Shown here: positions 56,708-64,000 of the stretch, piece after piece
How positions within the stretch are numbered: the stretch's first letter is position 1
How the letters are laid out: each line of letters begins with the position of its first letter
Assembly: GCA_002842875.1 (NCBI GenBank)
Contig: PHEF01000010.1
Span: 1 to 64,000, forward strand
DNA length: 64,000 bases
Reading direction: 5' to 3'
Source: Alphaproteobacteria bacterium HGW-Alphaproteobacteria-3
GTDB lineage: Bacteria > Pseudomonadota > Alphaproteobacteria > Parvibaculales > Parvibaculaceae
Notes under the pieces: generated by a model
Databases searched by the model: none
What the model was told of the DNA's origin: nothing
What the model saw: only the letters and a program-made list of their open reading frames with translations
Position numbers and translations under genes: made by a program

Positions 56708-58093
56708 TCAGTAGAACAGGACCAGCGCCGCAAGGCCCAGAAACGAAAAGAAACCGACGACATCCGTCATCGTCGTCACAAAAACCGCCGAAGATACGGC
56801 GGGGTCGGCGCCAACCTTGTCGAGCCCCAAAGGTACGAGAATACCCGTGAGGCCCGCCACGACCAGGTTGATCATCATGGCAGAAGCGAAGACCACACCG
56901 AGCCATTCGTTGTCGAAAATCAGCGCAACCAGAACACCGAGCAGCAACGCAAAGAAACACCCGTTGACGGTGCCGACCCAGAACTCGCGAAGGATTGTGC
57001 GGCTGGCGTTGAACGGCACGAGATCGCGCGTCGCCAGCGCGCGGACGGTAACCGTCATGGTCTGTGTTCCGGCATTGCCGCCCATCGAGGCCACAATCGG
57101 CATGAGGACGGCAAGCGCCACCATCTGTTCGATCGTGCCGTCGAAAAGCGCAATGACCGAAGCGGCGATGACCGCCGTCACCAGGTTCACCAGAAGCCAC
57201 GGAACGCGGCTCCGGCTCGTCTGAAAGACGGAGTCCGAGATCGCTTCCTCGCCAACGCCCGCAAGAAGACGGATATCCTCGGCCGCTTCCTCGCTGATAA
57301 CCTCCACGATGTCGTCCACCGTGATGACGCCGACGAGGCGGCCTGCCTCGTCCACTACGGCGGCGGAAATGAGGTCGTATTTGCTGAACTGGAGCGCGAC
57401 CTCTTCCTGATCCATCTCGACGGGAATGAGCGTCTGCTCGGTCTCCATGATGTCCGAAATCTTCACCGGACGCTTCGTCCGCATGAGGCGGGAAAGCGGC
57501 ACGGTACCGCGCGGCTTGTAGGCGGCATCGACGACGAATATTTCGTAGAACTCGTCCGGAAGCTCCTTGGCCTCGCGCAGATAGTCGATGGTCTGCCCGA
57601 TATCCCAGTACGGCGGCACGGCAACGAGCTCGCGCTGCATGAGGCGGCCGGCGCTGTAGTCGGGATAGTCGAGAGATTGTTCGAGGGCGGCGCGTTCGCT
57701 CGCCGGCAACTGGTCGAGAATAAGCCGCTGCTCCGCCTCGTCCATGTCTTCAAGGAGGTAGACGGCGTCGTCGGAATCCATTTCCGTCAACGCGGCCGCG
57801 ATATCCTTCGGATCGAGAAGCTCGATCACATGATCGCGCACGCTCTCGTCAAGCTCGCTCAGAACCTCCGGGTTGAGGTCGCTGCCGAGCATGCCGACAA
57901 GCACCTCACGCTCGTCGTTGCGCAGGAGTTCGAAGAGTTCGGCAAGATCGGCGGGGCGCAGCGGCAGAACGAGTTCGCGCGCATGCGCAGCATCCGCGCG
58001 GTCCACCGCATCGACCACCGAACGCACGAATCCCGGCGACAGGGCGTCCTCCGCCGTTTCCTCCGGTGCATGTGTGTGAGCCGGGTCGGCCAA
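56708..58093 (-). CDS. mgtE: Magnesium transporter MgtE
   Basis: A 461-residue Mg2+ channel with an acidic N domain (DLAELFELLRNDEREVLVGML), two CBS domains (ISDIMETEQTLIPVEMDQEEVA and VGVITVDDIVEVISEEAAEDI), and five transmembrane helices. The signature is PIVASMGGNAGTQTMTVTVRALA, and the pore-proximal Asp lies in VTTMTDVVGFFSFLGLA. In the family, cytosolic Mg2+ binding closes the channel. The length is normal. Confidence 0.95.
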   Translation of the reverse strand: MADPAHTHAPEETAEDALSPGFVRSVVDAVDRADAAHARELVLPLRPADLAELFELLRNDEREVLVGMLGSDLNPEVLSELDESVRDHVIELLDPKDIAAALTEMDSDDAVYLLEDMDEAEQRLILDQLPASERAALEQSLDYPDYSAGRLMQRELVAVPPYWDIGQTIDYLREAKELPDEFYEIFVVDAAYKPRGTVPLSRLMRTKRPVKISDIMETEQTLIPVEMDQEEVALQFSKYDLISAAVVDEAGRLVGVITVDDIVEVISEEAAEDIRLLAGVGEEAISDSVFQTSRSRVPWLLVNLVTAVIAASVIALFDGTIEQMVALAVLMPIVASMGGNAGTQTMTVTVRALATRDLVPFNASRTILREFWVGTVNGCFFALLLGVLVALIFDNEWLGVVFASAMMINLVVAGLTGILVPLGLDKVGADPAVSSAVFVTTMTDVVGFFSFLGLAALVLFY

Positions 58094-58253
58094 GCGCGCA
58101 CTCCCGTATGAATCGCGGTTCCGAATTGCGGCGAGTGTGCGCTATTTGCTCCCGGCCTGCCAGCCAGTGAGGCACGAAAAGCCGGAGCAAACCGCGAAAA
58201 ATAGCGATTAAAGAAGGGAGAGGAGAACCCTTTGACGAGCCTCAAGGCTCAGA

Positions 58254-58340
58254 TGGTGCGGTCGAGAAGACTCGAACTTCCACGGGAGTTACCCCACAGC
58301 GACCTCAACGCTGCGCGTCTACCAATTCCGCCACGACCGC
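58254..58340 (-). tRNA. tRNA-Leu (anticodon GAG)
   Basis: On the minus strand GCGGTCG at the 5' end pairs with CGACCGC before an encoded ACCA tail. The anticodon arm is CAGCG-TTGAGGT-CGCTG, giving anticodon GAG. A long variable arm (TGGGGTAACTCCC) and a GTTCGAGTC T-loop complete a class II tRNA of 87 nt. Confidence 0.95.
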
Positions 58341-58412
58341 ATGTTTCGTGAGCCGGGCGGATGTAACAAATCCCTGACGCTTGCTCAAGCGGCAAATGGC
58401 CGGAAAGCAGGC

Positions 58413-59237
58413 TTAAATGCCATCGCCATCAAGATTGTTGGGAAGATGGATGCCGCACTCGTCCTTATCCTTGCCGACCCAGCGTCCATCGCGATAGGAA
58501 CCGCCCTCCGGCACGCGCTCGGTGCAGGGCATGCAGCCGATGGAAAGGTAGTTATCCTTCACCAGCGGATGGCGTGGCAGCTTGTGCTCGTCGAGATAGG
58601 CTTCGAGGTCTTCCTGCGTCCAATAGGCCAGCGGATTGACCTTGAAACGGGTGCCTGTGGCGGTTCCCGGTTCGCCGGTGCCGCGGACCCTCTCCTCTTC
58701 GATCGGCTCCATACCCGCGCGCGCGTTCGTCTGGAAGCGCTTGCGGCCGGTGATCGAGGCATCGAAGCCCTTCAGCGCACGTTCAAGCGGCAAGACCTTG
58801 CGGATGAAGCAGCAGCCATCGGCATCGGCATTCCACAGGCCGCCATTCGGGTCCTGCGCCACGAGATCGGCGGGGTGCGGGCCGACGGCGCGAATGTCGG
58901 TGAGGCCGAGCTTTTCCTGCAGCCTGTCGCGGTAGCGCAGCGTCTCGCCGAAAAGCTTGCCTGTATTGAGGAAGATCACGGGCGTCGACGGATCGACCTG
59001 GGCGACCAGGTGAAGGAGAACGGCGGATTCCGCCCCGAAGGAGGAAACCACGGCGATCTTGCCCGGAAACGCCTTCTTGATCGTGGCTTCGAGCAGGTCC
59101 ATGCCCGAAAGGCCTTTATGCGTGTCGCGGAGCCGCTGCAACGCAGGCGAGCCAACGGTCGGCGCGTCCATGATGGCCGCCCGGTCCTCGCCCATGGCCG
59201 CCTTGCCGGGACGCTTCCTGAGATCGATAGCTGTCAT
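58413..59237 (-). CDS. cysH: Phosphoadenylyl/adenylyl-sulfate reductase
   Basis: A 274-residue PAPS/APS reductase: VVSSFGAESAVLLHLVAQVD (PP-loop), FLNTGKLFGETL, DGCCFIRKVLPLERAL, SITGRKRFQTNAR, and the C-terminal SIGCMPCTERV with ECGIH. The CC...CxxC cysteines typical of iron-sulfur APS reductases are present, so it probably reduces APS directly. It overlaps the preceding cysG-like gene by 4 nt. No cysI or cysDN is in the window. Confidence 0.92.
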   Translation of the reverse strand: MTAIDLRKRPGKAAMGEDRAAIMDAPTVGSPALQRLRDTHKGLSGMDLLEATIKKAFPGKIAVVSSFGAESAVLLHLVAQVDPSTPVIFLNTGKLFGETLRYRDRLQEKLGLTDIRAVGPHPADLVAQDPNGGLWNADADGCCFIRKVLPLERALKGFDASITGRKRFQTNARAGMEPIEEERVRGTGEPGTATGTRFKVNPLAYWTQEDLEAYLDEHKLPRHPLVKDNYLSIGCMPCTERVPEGGSYRDGRWVGKDKDECGIHLPNNLDGDGI

Positions 59238-59800
59238 TCGAGCCAGCCTTTCTCTTCGATATAGGAATCGGTCTTGCGGCCGATTTCCGCGAGTTCATGG
59301 CCTTCCGCACGCCAGGCCCGGCGCTGGCGGCCAAGCTCGTCGAGCCGGCCCGCCCATTCGGGCCCGAACAGCCCTTCGAGATACCGCCGGAGCCGCCGCG
59401 CAAGGCCCGGAGACTTGCCGCCTGTCGACACGGAGATCACCAGATCCCCGCGGCGGACGATGGAGGGGACATGAAAGTCGCATAGCGGCTTCACATCCTC
59501 CGTATTCACCAGGCGCCCGGCGGCGCGCGCCTGGCCCGCAAGCGCCACACTCTCCCGGTCGCCGAGCCCCGCCAGGAAGACGAGATGCGCCGATTTCAGC
59601 GCTTCCTCGCCGGGCCTCGCCCCCTTGAGCCGCTTGCCGGCCTGCTTCGAGAGGGCTTCCGACGGCGCCCCGCAATAGACCTCCAGGTCCTGCGCGCCAG
59701 CGGCATCGAGAGCGGCAAGCCGCTTCCCGGCAACTTCGCCCTCGCCGACCAGAATCACCTTGAGGGAGCCGAGATCGACCAGGATCGGAAGCACGCGCAC
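59234..59800 (-). CDS. cysG: Precorrin-2 dehydrogenase / sirohydrochlorin ferrochelatase (CysG N-terminal type)
   Basis: A 188-residue protein equivalent to the N-terminal (Met8p/SirC-like) part of siroheme synthase: LPILVDLGSLKVILVGEGEVAGKRLAAL, LVFLAGLGD, GRLVNTEDVKPLCDFHVPSIVRRGDLVISVSTGGKSPGLARRLRR. The methyltransferase half is absent, as in organisms with a separate cobA. It supplies siroheme for sulfite reductase and is translationally coupled to cysH. Confidence 0.87.
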   Translation of the reverse strand: MRVLPILVDLGSLKVILVGEGEVAGKRLAALDAAGAQDLEVYCGAPSEALSKQAGKRLKGARPGEEALKSAHLVFLAGLGDRESVALAGQARAAGRLVNTEDVKPLCDFHVPSIVRRGDLVISVSTGGKSPGLARRLRRYLEGLFGPEWAGRLDELGRQRRAWRAEGHELAEIGRKTDSYIEEKGWLE

Positions 59801-59903
59801 CTCCCGGTGCCATTTAATTTCCCGCTAGACATAACAATTATGCCCTATAATTCAACTCTCGTCCGTATAATTATATTTTCCACAAATAAACAATGCAAAA
59901 TAG

Positions 59904-59926
59904 AAAAAAGGGCCCGTAAAGGGCCC
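59904..59926 (-). terminator. Intrinsic terminator downstream of the FliN-like gene
   Basis: On the minus strand GGGCCC-TTTAC-GGGCCC is followed by TTTTTT (59904-59909). It lies about 30 nt after the FliN-like stop and before the cysG start. Confidence 0.75.
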
Positions 59927-59956
59927 ATTTCATGCGTTTTGGAGGAACTGCGGGCG

Positions 59957-60229
59957 TCAGGACTGCTGTGTATTCACATCCGATGCCGTGAGGACGGAGG
60001 TAATCGAAACCGCCATCCGCTCTCCCTGAACGACAATTTCGCCACGCGCGATAGGCACGTTGTTGGCGAGGATCCAGATCTCCTCGTCTTGCTTCGTGCC
60101 AAGTTCGATGACCGCGCCGCGACCCATCTTCAGAAGCTGATGGATCGGCAGCGTGGTCTTGCCAAGCACGACCGAGAGTTCGACAAAGACGTTGTTGACG
60201 GAATTCAAGAGCGACCCCACTTGCCCCAA
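59957..60229 (-). CDS. fliN: FliN-like SpoA-domain protein
   Basis: About 90 residues consisting almost only of a SpoA (FliN/FliM C-terminal) domain: VFVELSVVLGKTTLPIHQLLKMGRGAVIEL, EEIWILANNVPIARGEIVVQGERMAVSITSVL. This matches the flagellar C-ring/type III switch family. No ATG is available; TTG 60229 or GTG 60220 are the possible starts and neither has a good ribosome-binding site. No other flagellar gene is in the window, so it is either an orphan fliN or a 5'-truncated one. Confidence 0.72.
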   Translation of the reverse strand: MGQVGSLLNSVNNVFVELSVVLGKTTLPIHQLLKMGRGAVIELGTKQDEEIWILANNVPIARGEIVVQGERMAVSITSVLTASDVNTQQS

Positions 60230-60271
60230 AGCACTGATACGGCACTTAAAATCGCATGCTAGAGTTACATC

Positions 60272-60958
60272 ATGGTTAAGCCGCTCCCCCTCGCCGGCGA
60301 GATAATGGAAGCGCCGGAATGGCGGATTTCCAGCCTTCCCGTGCCCTATGGCGAGGCCGTGGCCGAAATGGAGGCAAGGGTTGAGGCGATCGCCGAGGGC
60401 CGGGCGCGCGAGCTTGTCTGGCTGCTGGAACACCCCCCTCTCTACACCGCCGGCACGAGCGCCGATGCCCGCGATCTCATTGATCCCAAACGCTTTCCCG
60501 TCTTCAAGACGGGCCGTGGCGGGCAATACACCTATCATGGGCCAGGCCAGCGGGTGGCTTATGTGATGCTCGACCTGAAGCGCCGGAAGCCCGATGTCCG
60601 CGCCTTCGTGGAAGACCTGGAACGCTGGCTGATCGCGGCTCTGGCCGAGTTCAACGTGACGGGCGAGCTGCGCGAGGGCCGCGTCGGCGTGTGGGTCAGG
60701 CGGCCGGAAAAGGGCCTGACGGCAGAAGACAAGATCGCGGCCATCGGCGTGCGCATCCGGAAATGGGTGACGTTTCATGGCGTTAGCCTGAACATCGACC
60801 CGGACCTCGACCACTTCACCGGCATCGTGCCCTGCGGCATCAGCCAGTTCGGCGTGACGAGCCTCGCCGATCTCGGCCTCACCGCGACGATGGCCGATGC
60901 CGATATCGCGCTGAAGCGGACCTTCGGACAGGTCTTCGGCGGCGAAGACGCACGGTAA
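60272..60958 (+). CDS. lipB: Lipoyl (octanoyl) transferase
   Basis: A 228-residue enzyme transferring octanoate from acyl-ACP to lipoyl domains. Motifs are [39 protein letters not shown], the catalytic Lys region [23 protein letters not shown], and the catalytic Cys in [21 protein letters not shown]. The start is ATG 60272. It is divergent from the FliN-like gene. Confidence 0.94.
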   Translation: MVKPLPLAGEIMEAPEWRISSLPVPYGEAVAEMEARVEAIAEGRARELVWLLEHPPLYTAGTSADARDLIDPKRFPVFKTGRGGQYTYHGPGQRVAYVMLDLKRRKPDVRAFVEDLERWLIAALAEFNVTGELREGRVGVWVRRPEKGLTAEDKIAAIGVRIRKWVTFHGVSLNIDPDLDHFTGIVPCGISQFGVTSLADLGLTATMADADIALKRTFGQVFGGEDAR

Positions 60959-61040
60959 TTCATCAGACGACGGACGATTGCGGGCACAAGTCCGATTTGC
61001 GAACGATGACGGGCATTTGCGCGCCTGCCCCCACATGACG

Positions 61041-61100
61041 GGTGAAAGACCGTCACACGAATGTCATCGAAACGTCACATCTGACGGACTTATCCTCCCC
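61041..61100 (-). repeat. Repeat shared with 26002-26060
   Basis: On the minus strand it reads GTGGGG, ATAAGTCCGTC, TGTGAC, TTCGATGACATT and TGACGGTC in order, as at 26002-26060 with short indels. It lies 3' of the membrane-protein gene ending at 61242. Confidence 0.6.
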
Positions 61101-61157
61101 ACACGGAATATGGAGGACATCGCCTCCATCCGGCAAAAACGGCGGCGACGCGAAAGC

Positions 61158-61222
61158 GGGGACAAGATAAGGGCGCCGGAACTTGTCTCCCGTCAGACGC
61201 AAGAACTTGTCCCCTCTTTTTT
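61158..61222 (+). terminator. Possible terminator distal to lipB
   Basis: GGGGACAAG (61158-61166) can pair with CTTGTCCCC (61206-61214), followed by TCTTTTTT. The 39-nt loop is long, and a competing ACTTGTCTCCC lies inside it, so this is a weak call. Confidence 0.35.
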
Positions 61223-61241
61223 ACTGCCCTGCTTGCGCCCG

Positions 61242-62291
61242 TCAGACGGGCTCGCGGCGGAAGCCGATATAGAGGAGGCCGATGCCGCTCGCGACGGCGG
61301 CGAGCCAGACGAGCGCGCCGAGGATCGGGATCGAAATGCCGATCCAGACGATGGCGGTCGCGAGGAAGATGCCGCCGATGCGCCCGAGCGCACCCTGACC
61401 GAACTCGCCGATGCGGCTCGATATGGTGTCGCCAAGGGCGGCGAGTGTCGCGACGAGGCCGAAGATCATGCCGAGCGGCCAGAGCAGCAGCAGCAGGAAG
61501 GCGATCGGCAGGCCGATAATGCTGATCGCAACGACGACGGTCAGCACCGGCAGGCCGGCGAGCCAGAGAAACCCGAGCCCGAAGGCGATAGCCCACTCGC
61601 CCGCAAGCCCGTCGCGCATGCGGGCGGTGGCGGCGGGTGCGAGAAACGAGAACGCAACGGCAAGCGCGCCGAAGAAGACGGCGCCCGGCGCCGTCATGCG
61701 GTAGCCCGGCGCGGCAAGACCCGAGCGGTCGTCCCAACGCTCGTTCATGTGTTCTTGCCGCCATGTCTCGCGCATGCTGCCGCGCGGCTCTGCCTGCTCG
61801 ATGCTCCGGCTGACCGCGAAGTCCTCGCCATTGATCTCGCCGGCGACCTTCGCGCCCTTGTCGATCCGCGCGGCGGAGGGAGAGTAGTAGGTGACGTTGC
61901 CCGCGATTTCGGCGTCCGGTCCGAACGAAAGGTCGAGACCGTAGAAGGTGACGTTGCCCTTCACCGCGCCGTTGATGAGCGCTTCCTGCGCCCGGATCGA
62001 AAGATCGCCCTCAAGCTCGCCCTCGACCGCGACGCGGCGGGCGGCAATCCAGGTATCGCCGCCGATCTTCGCATCGCGCGTGAGAATGACGATCTGGCCG
62101 GCGGCAGTGAGCACGCCCTTCACCTTGCGGTCGAAAGTGAGTTCCTCGGCAGCGGCAAAAACGTCATCGCCCGTCTGCCATTCGACGGCGCGGCCTGTGG
62201 CGGCTTCGGAGGGGCCTTGCGCGAAGGCAGGCGCGAGGCCCGCGCCCATCAGCGCCATGAGGGTGAGGACTGCAATCTCGATGCCGCGCAT
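61242..62291 (-). CDS. Secreted polymer-forming (bactofilin-like) membrane protein
   Basis: A 349-residue protein with a signal peptide (VLTLMALMGAGLAPAFAQ). A beta-helix-like N-terminal half of short hydrophobic turns follows (LTAAGQIVILTRDAKIGGDTWIAARRVAVEGELEGDLSIRA, ALINGAVKGNVTFYG). The C-terminal half has four to five transmembrane helices. The beta-helix resembles bactofilin/polymer-forming cytoskeletal repeats, here exported and membrane-anchored. GGAAGGAGA precedes ATG 62291. Function is unknown. Confidence 0.75.
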   Translation of the reverse strand: MRGIEIAVLTLMALMGAGLAPAFAQGPSEAATGRAVEWQTGDDVFAAAEELTFDRKVKGVLTAAGQIVILTRDAKIGGDTWIAARRVAVEGELEGDLSIRAQEALINGAVKGNVTFYGLDLSFGPDAEIAGNVTYYSPSAARIDKGAKVAGEINGEDFAVSRSIEQAEPRGSMRETWRQEHMNERWDDRSGLAAPGYRMTAPGAVFFGALAVAFSFLAPAATARMRDGLAGEWAIAFGLGFLWLAGLPVLTVVVAISIIGLPIAFLLLLLWPLGMIFGLVATLAALGDTISSRIGEFGQGALGRIGGIFLATAIVWIGISIPILGALVWLAAVASGIGLLYIGFRREPV

Positions 62292-62427
62292 GTCTCGTCT
62301 CCTTCCGTCCGTTCCCCTGGGCAGGACTATAGCGCGGGCGGAGGAAGGGAGACAGGGTTGGTGGAAGTGCTCCCAAGACCGCATTTACACGCCTGTCCCG
62401 GAAAGGTGGGTAAACTGAACCAAGAGT

Positions 62428-62456
62428 GTCATCCCGGGGCTTGTCCCCGGGACCCA
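62428..62456 (+). repeat. Left 29-bp palindrome flanking the GIY-YIG gene
   Basis: GTCATCCCGGGG-CTTGT-CCCCGGGACCCA, followed by ATCCACCTC. The core is identical to the inverted right copy at 62770-62798 and to the copy at 23639-23667. Confidence 0.85.
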
Positions 62457-62476
62457 ATCCACCTCTCGGCGAGCGA

Positions 62477-62764
62477 ATGAGCTACTTCGTCTACATCCTT
62501 GCCAGCCGCAAGCACGGGACGCTTTACATAGGCGTGACCAACAACCTCGCGCGGCGCGTCTGGGAGCATAGGCAAGGCATCGGTTCGACCTTCACGAAGA
62601 GATATCGCGTCCATAGGCTCGTCTACATGGAAGCATATGACGAGATCGAGCGCGCCATTCAGCGCGAGAAGACCATGAAGGAATGGCCGCGCGCCTGGAA
62701 GGTCAGACAGATCGAGAAAGACAATCCCGAGTGGGACGACCTCACCGACATACTCAACCGATAA
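62477..62764 (+). CDS. Small GIY-YIG nuclease-domain protein
   Basis: A 95-residue protein that is only a GIY-YIG domain: YFVYILASRKHGTLYIGVTNNLARRVWEHRQG contains the first tyrosine region, the YIG motif and the catalytic Arg (LARR). AYDEIERAIQREKTMKEWPR holds the metal-binding Glu. Such single-domain proteins (UPF0213/YhbQ-like) are common and mostly uncharacterised. It begins 21 bp after one 29-bp palindrome and ends 5 bp before its inverted copy, with no room for other sequence, so gene and flanks look like one unit. Confidence 0.88.
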   Translation: MSYFVYILASRKHGTLYIGVTNNLARRVWEHRQGIGSTFTKRYRVHRLVYMEAYDEIERAIQREKTMKEWPRAWKVRQIEKDNPEWDDLTDILNR

Positions 62765-62769
62765 GCGAG

Positions 62770-62798
62770 TGGGTCCCGGGGACAAGCCCCGGGATGAC
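62770..62798 (-). repeat. Right 29-bp palindrome flanking the GIY-YIG gene (inverted)
   Basis: On the minus strand it reads GTCATCCCGGGG-CTTGT-CCCCGGGACCCA followed by CTCGCTTATCG. This gives a perfect 29-bp inverted repeat with 62428-62456. Confidence 0.85.
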
Positions 62799-62838
62799 AA
62801 AGGTATTTTAAGCCTGCCTTCGACCAGCCCTCGACGCT

Positions 62839-64000
62839 TTACGCAAACTCCATGATCACCGCGTCGACGGCGAGGCTGTCGCCGGGTTCGGCGTTGATCT
62901 TTTCGACGGTGCAGTCGAACTCGGCGCGGAGGATGTTTTCCATCTTCATCGCTTCGACCACCGCGAGCGCCTCGCCGGCCTTCACTTCCTGGCCTTGCGT
63001 GACGTGGATCGCCTTCACGAGACCCGGCATCGGACAGAGCAGCAGCTTCGATGTGTCGGGCGCGACCTTTTCCGGCATGAGCTGGTTGAGCCGGTGACCG
63101 GCGACCGTGCGCACGGCGGCATGCGCCGACGCACCGCGATAGCGCAGCGTGTAGCCCTGCTTCGCGCGGCGGATCTCGACCACCATGGGTTCGCCATCGA
63201 TCTCGCCGCGGAAGACGGACTGGCCGGGACGCCATTCCGAACGCACGAGATGGCTCTCGGTGCGGTTGCCCGCGTCGTCGAGGAAGATGACGCGGAGCGC
63301 GCCGTTCGTTTCCTCGGCAAGGACGCGGCGCGACCAGTCGTCCACCGCAACCACCCATTCGTCGGGGAGCTTGCGCGGACGGTTGGCGAGCTGGCCGGAA
63401 ATCTGCACCGCGCGAGCCGCATGAACTTCATTCATGAAGACGGCGATGGCCGCGAGCCTCATCGCGCGTGCGTCGGCAAGGGGCACGCCCTGGAAGCCGT
63501 CCGGATATTCCTCGGCGATGAAGCCGGTGGTGATGCGCCCCTCGCGGAAACGCGGATGCTCCATGATCGCGTTCACGAAGGGAATGTTGTGCTGGATGCC
63601 CTCGATGAGGAACTGGTCGAGCGCCAGCGACATGTGTTCGATGGCCGAAAGACGATCCGGCGCATGCGTGCAGAGCTTCGCAATCATCGGATCGTAGAAC
63701 ATCGAGATTTCGCCGCCCTCGTAGACACCCGTGTCGTTGCGGATGGTGCGGCCGTTATGCGTGCCCTCTTCCGGCGGCCGGTAGCGCACGAGGCGGCCGG
63801 TGGACGGCAGGAAGTTGCGATAGGGGTCTTCGGCATAGACGCGGCTTTCCATCGCCCAGCCATTGATCTTCACATCCGCCTGCTTGAGCGAGAGCTTCTC
63901 GCCATAGGCAACGCGGATCATCTGCTCGACGAGGTCGATGCCGGTGATGAGTTCGGTCACCGGATGCTCGACCTGGAGGCGCGTGTTCATTTCGAGGAAG
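62839..64000 (-). CDS. pccA: Propionyl/acetyl-CoA carboxylase biotin-containing alpha subunit, 5' end off window
   Basis: The C-terminal 387 codons of a biotin-dependent carboxylase alpha chain. It enters at LEMNTRLQVEHPVTELITGIDLVEQ (biotin carboxylase domain), continues through ESRVYAEDPYRNFLPSTGRL and the PCC-type middle domain, and ends with the carrier domain VVEAMKMENILRAEFD. The middle-domain blocks SEWRPGQSVFRGEIDG and GHRLNQLMPEKV favour propionyl-CoA carboxylase. It is a second carboxylase alpha subunit besides mccA, and the carboxyltransferase partner is not in view. Confidence 0.88.
   Translation of the reverse strand, partial: FLEMNTRLQVEHPVTELITGIDLVEQMIRVAYGEKLSLKQADVKINGWAMESRVYAEDPYRNFLPSTGRLVRYRPPEEGTHNGRTIRNDTGVYEGGEISMFYDPMIAKLCTHAPDRLSAIEHMSLALDQFLIEGIQHNIPFVNAIMEHPRFREGRITTGFIAEEYPDGFQGVPLADARAMRLAAIAVFMNEVHAARAVQISGQLANRPRKLPDEWVVAVDDWSRRVLAEETNGALRVIFLDDAGNRTESHLVRSEWRPGQSVFRGEIDGEPMVVEIRRAKQGYTLRYRGASAHAAVRTVAGHRLNQLMPEKVAPDTSKLLLCPMPGLVKAIHVTQGQEVKAGEALAVVEAMKMENILRAEFDCTVEKINAEPGDSLAVDAVIMEFA

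Noticed and set aside
62465-63358. Minus-strand frame overlapping both the GIY-YIG gene and the carboxylase alpha subunit
   Set aside because: It translates the palindromes and antisense sequence only; the two overlapped genes carry clear family motifs.

Overview
This is a GC-rich, gene-dense chromosomal window from an alphaproteobacterium. The gene order and content fit a Parvibaculum-like member of the Hyphomicrobiales/Parvibaculales, but that placement is an inference. Supporting signs are a gatC / ruvX / pyrB-pyrC-plsY-dprA-topA-rnr-DUF983-Nudix-rpmG block, a divK-pleD pair, EipB (DUF1849), DUF1489 and DUF3572 proteins, a MipZ-type ATPase, a CtrA-like box, and dispersed GTCAT...GACCCA palindromes.

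Layout. 1-9 kb: gatC (partial), ruvX, an AT-richer orphan gene, an AEC permease, an AidB-type acyl-CoA dehydrogenase, and the overlapping pyrB-pyrC-plsY-dprA run. The PyrC lacks canonical dihydroorotase metal ligands. 9-18.7 kb: topA-rnr, DUF983, two adjacent Nudix genes, an MFS gene and rpmG, separated by hairpin repeats. 19-30 kb: divK-pleD, a DUF3572-HAD pair, a ROK sugar kinase, a repeat cluster with an AT-rich HEPN-like gene, dinB, eipB, a 2-hydroxyacid dehydrogenase, a SUMF1-fold protein and a GGDEF protein. 29.6-45 kb: agmatine deiminase, RidA, FemAB-like and HIT proteins, a propeller lipoprotein, clpS-clpA, a D,D-carboxypeptidase with a SPOR domain, mipZ, and a tightly coupled glutamine-synthetase-like / aldehyde dehydrogenase / iron alcohol dehydrogenase operon. 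45-64 kb: panC, then leucine/isovalerate catabolism (methylcrotonyl-CoA carboxylase, TetR regulator, thiolase, isovaleryl-CoA dehydrogenase), mgtE, tRNA-Leu, cysG(N-terminal)-cysH, a FliN-like protein, lipB, a polymer-forming membrane protein, a GIY-YIG nuclease between inverted palindromes, and a partial propionyl/acetyl-CoA carboxylase.

Two patterns stand out. First, four conserved genes in the first 28 kb (plsY, the MFS gene, pleD, the 2-hydroxyacid dehydrogenase) each lack an internal block of roughly 50-140 nt. Three are also frameshifted, while intact homologous sequence continues in another frame. This is either a cluster of real deletions or a systematic assembly error. Second, the GIY-YIG gene lies exactly between two inverted copies of a 29-bp palindrome. 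Paired palindromes with the same subterminal bases occur elsewhere without a gene, so the nuclease may be the mobiliser of a REPIN-like repeat family.

All calls were made by reading the sequence. No database search, alignment or folding program was run.
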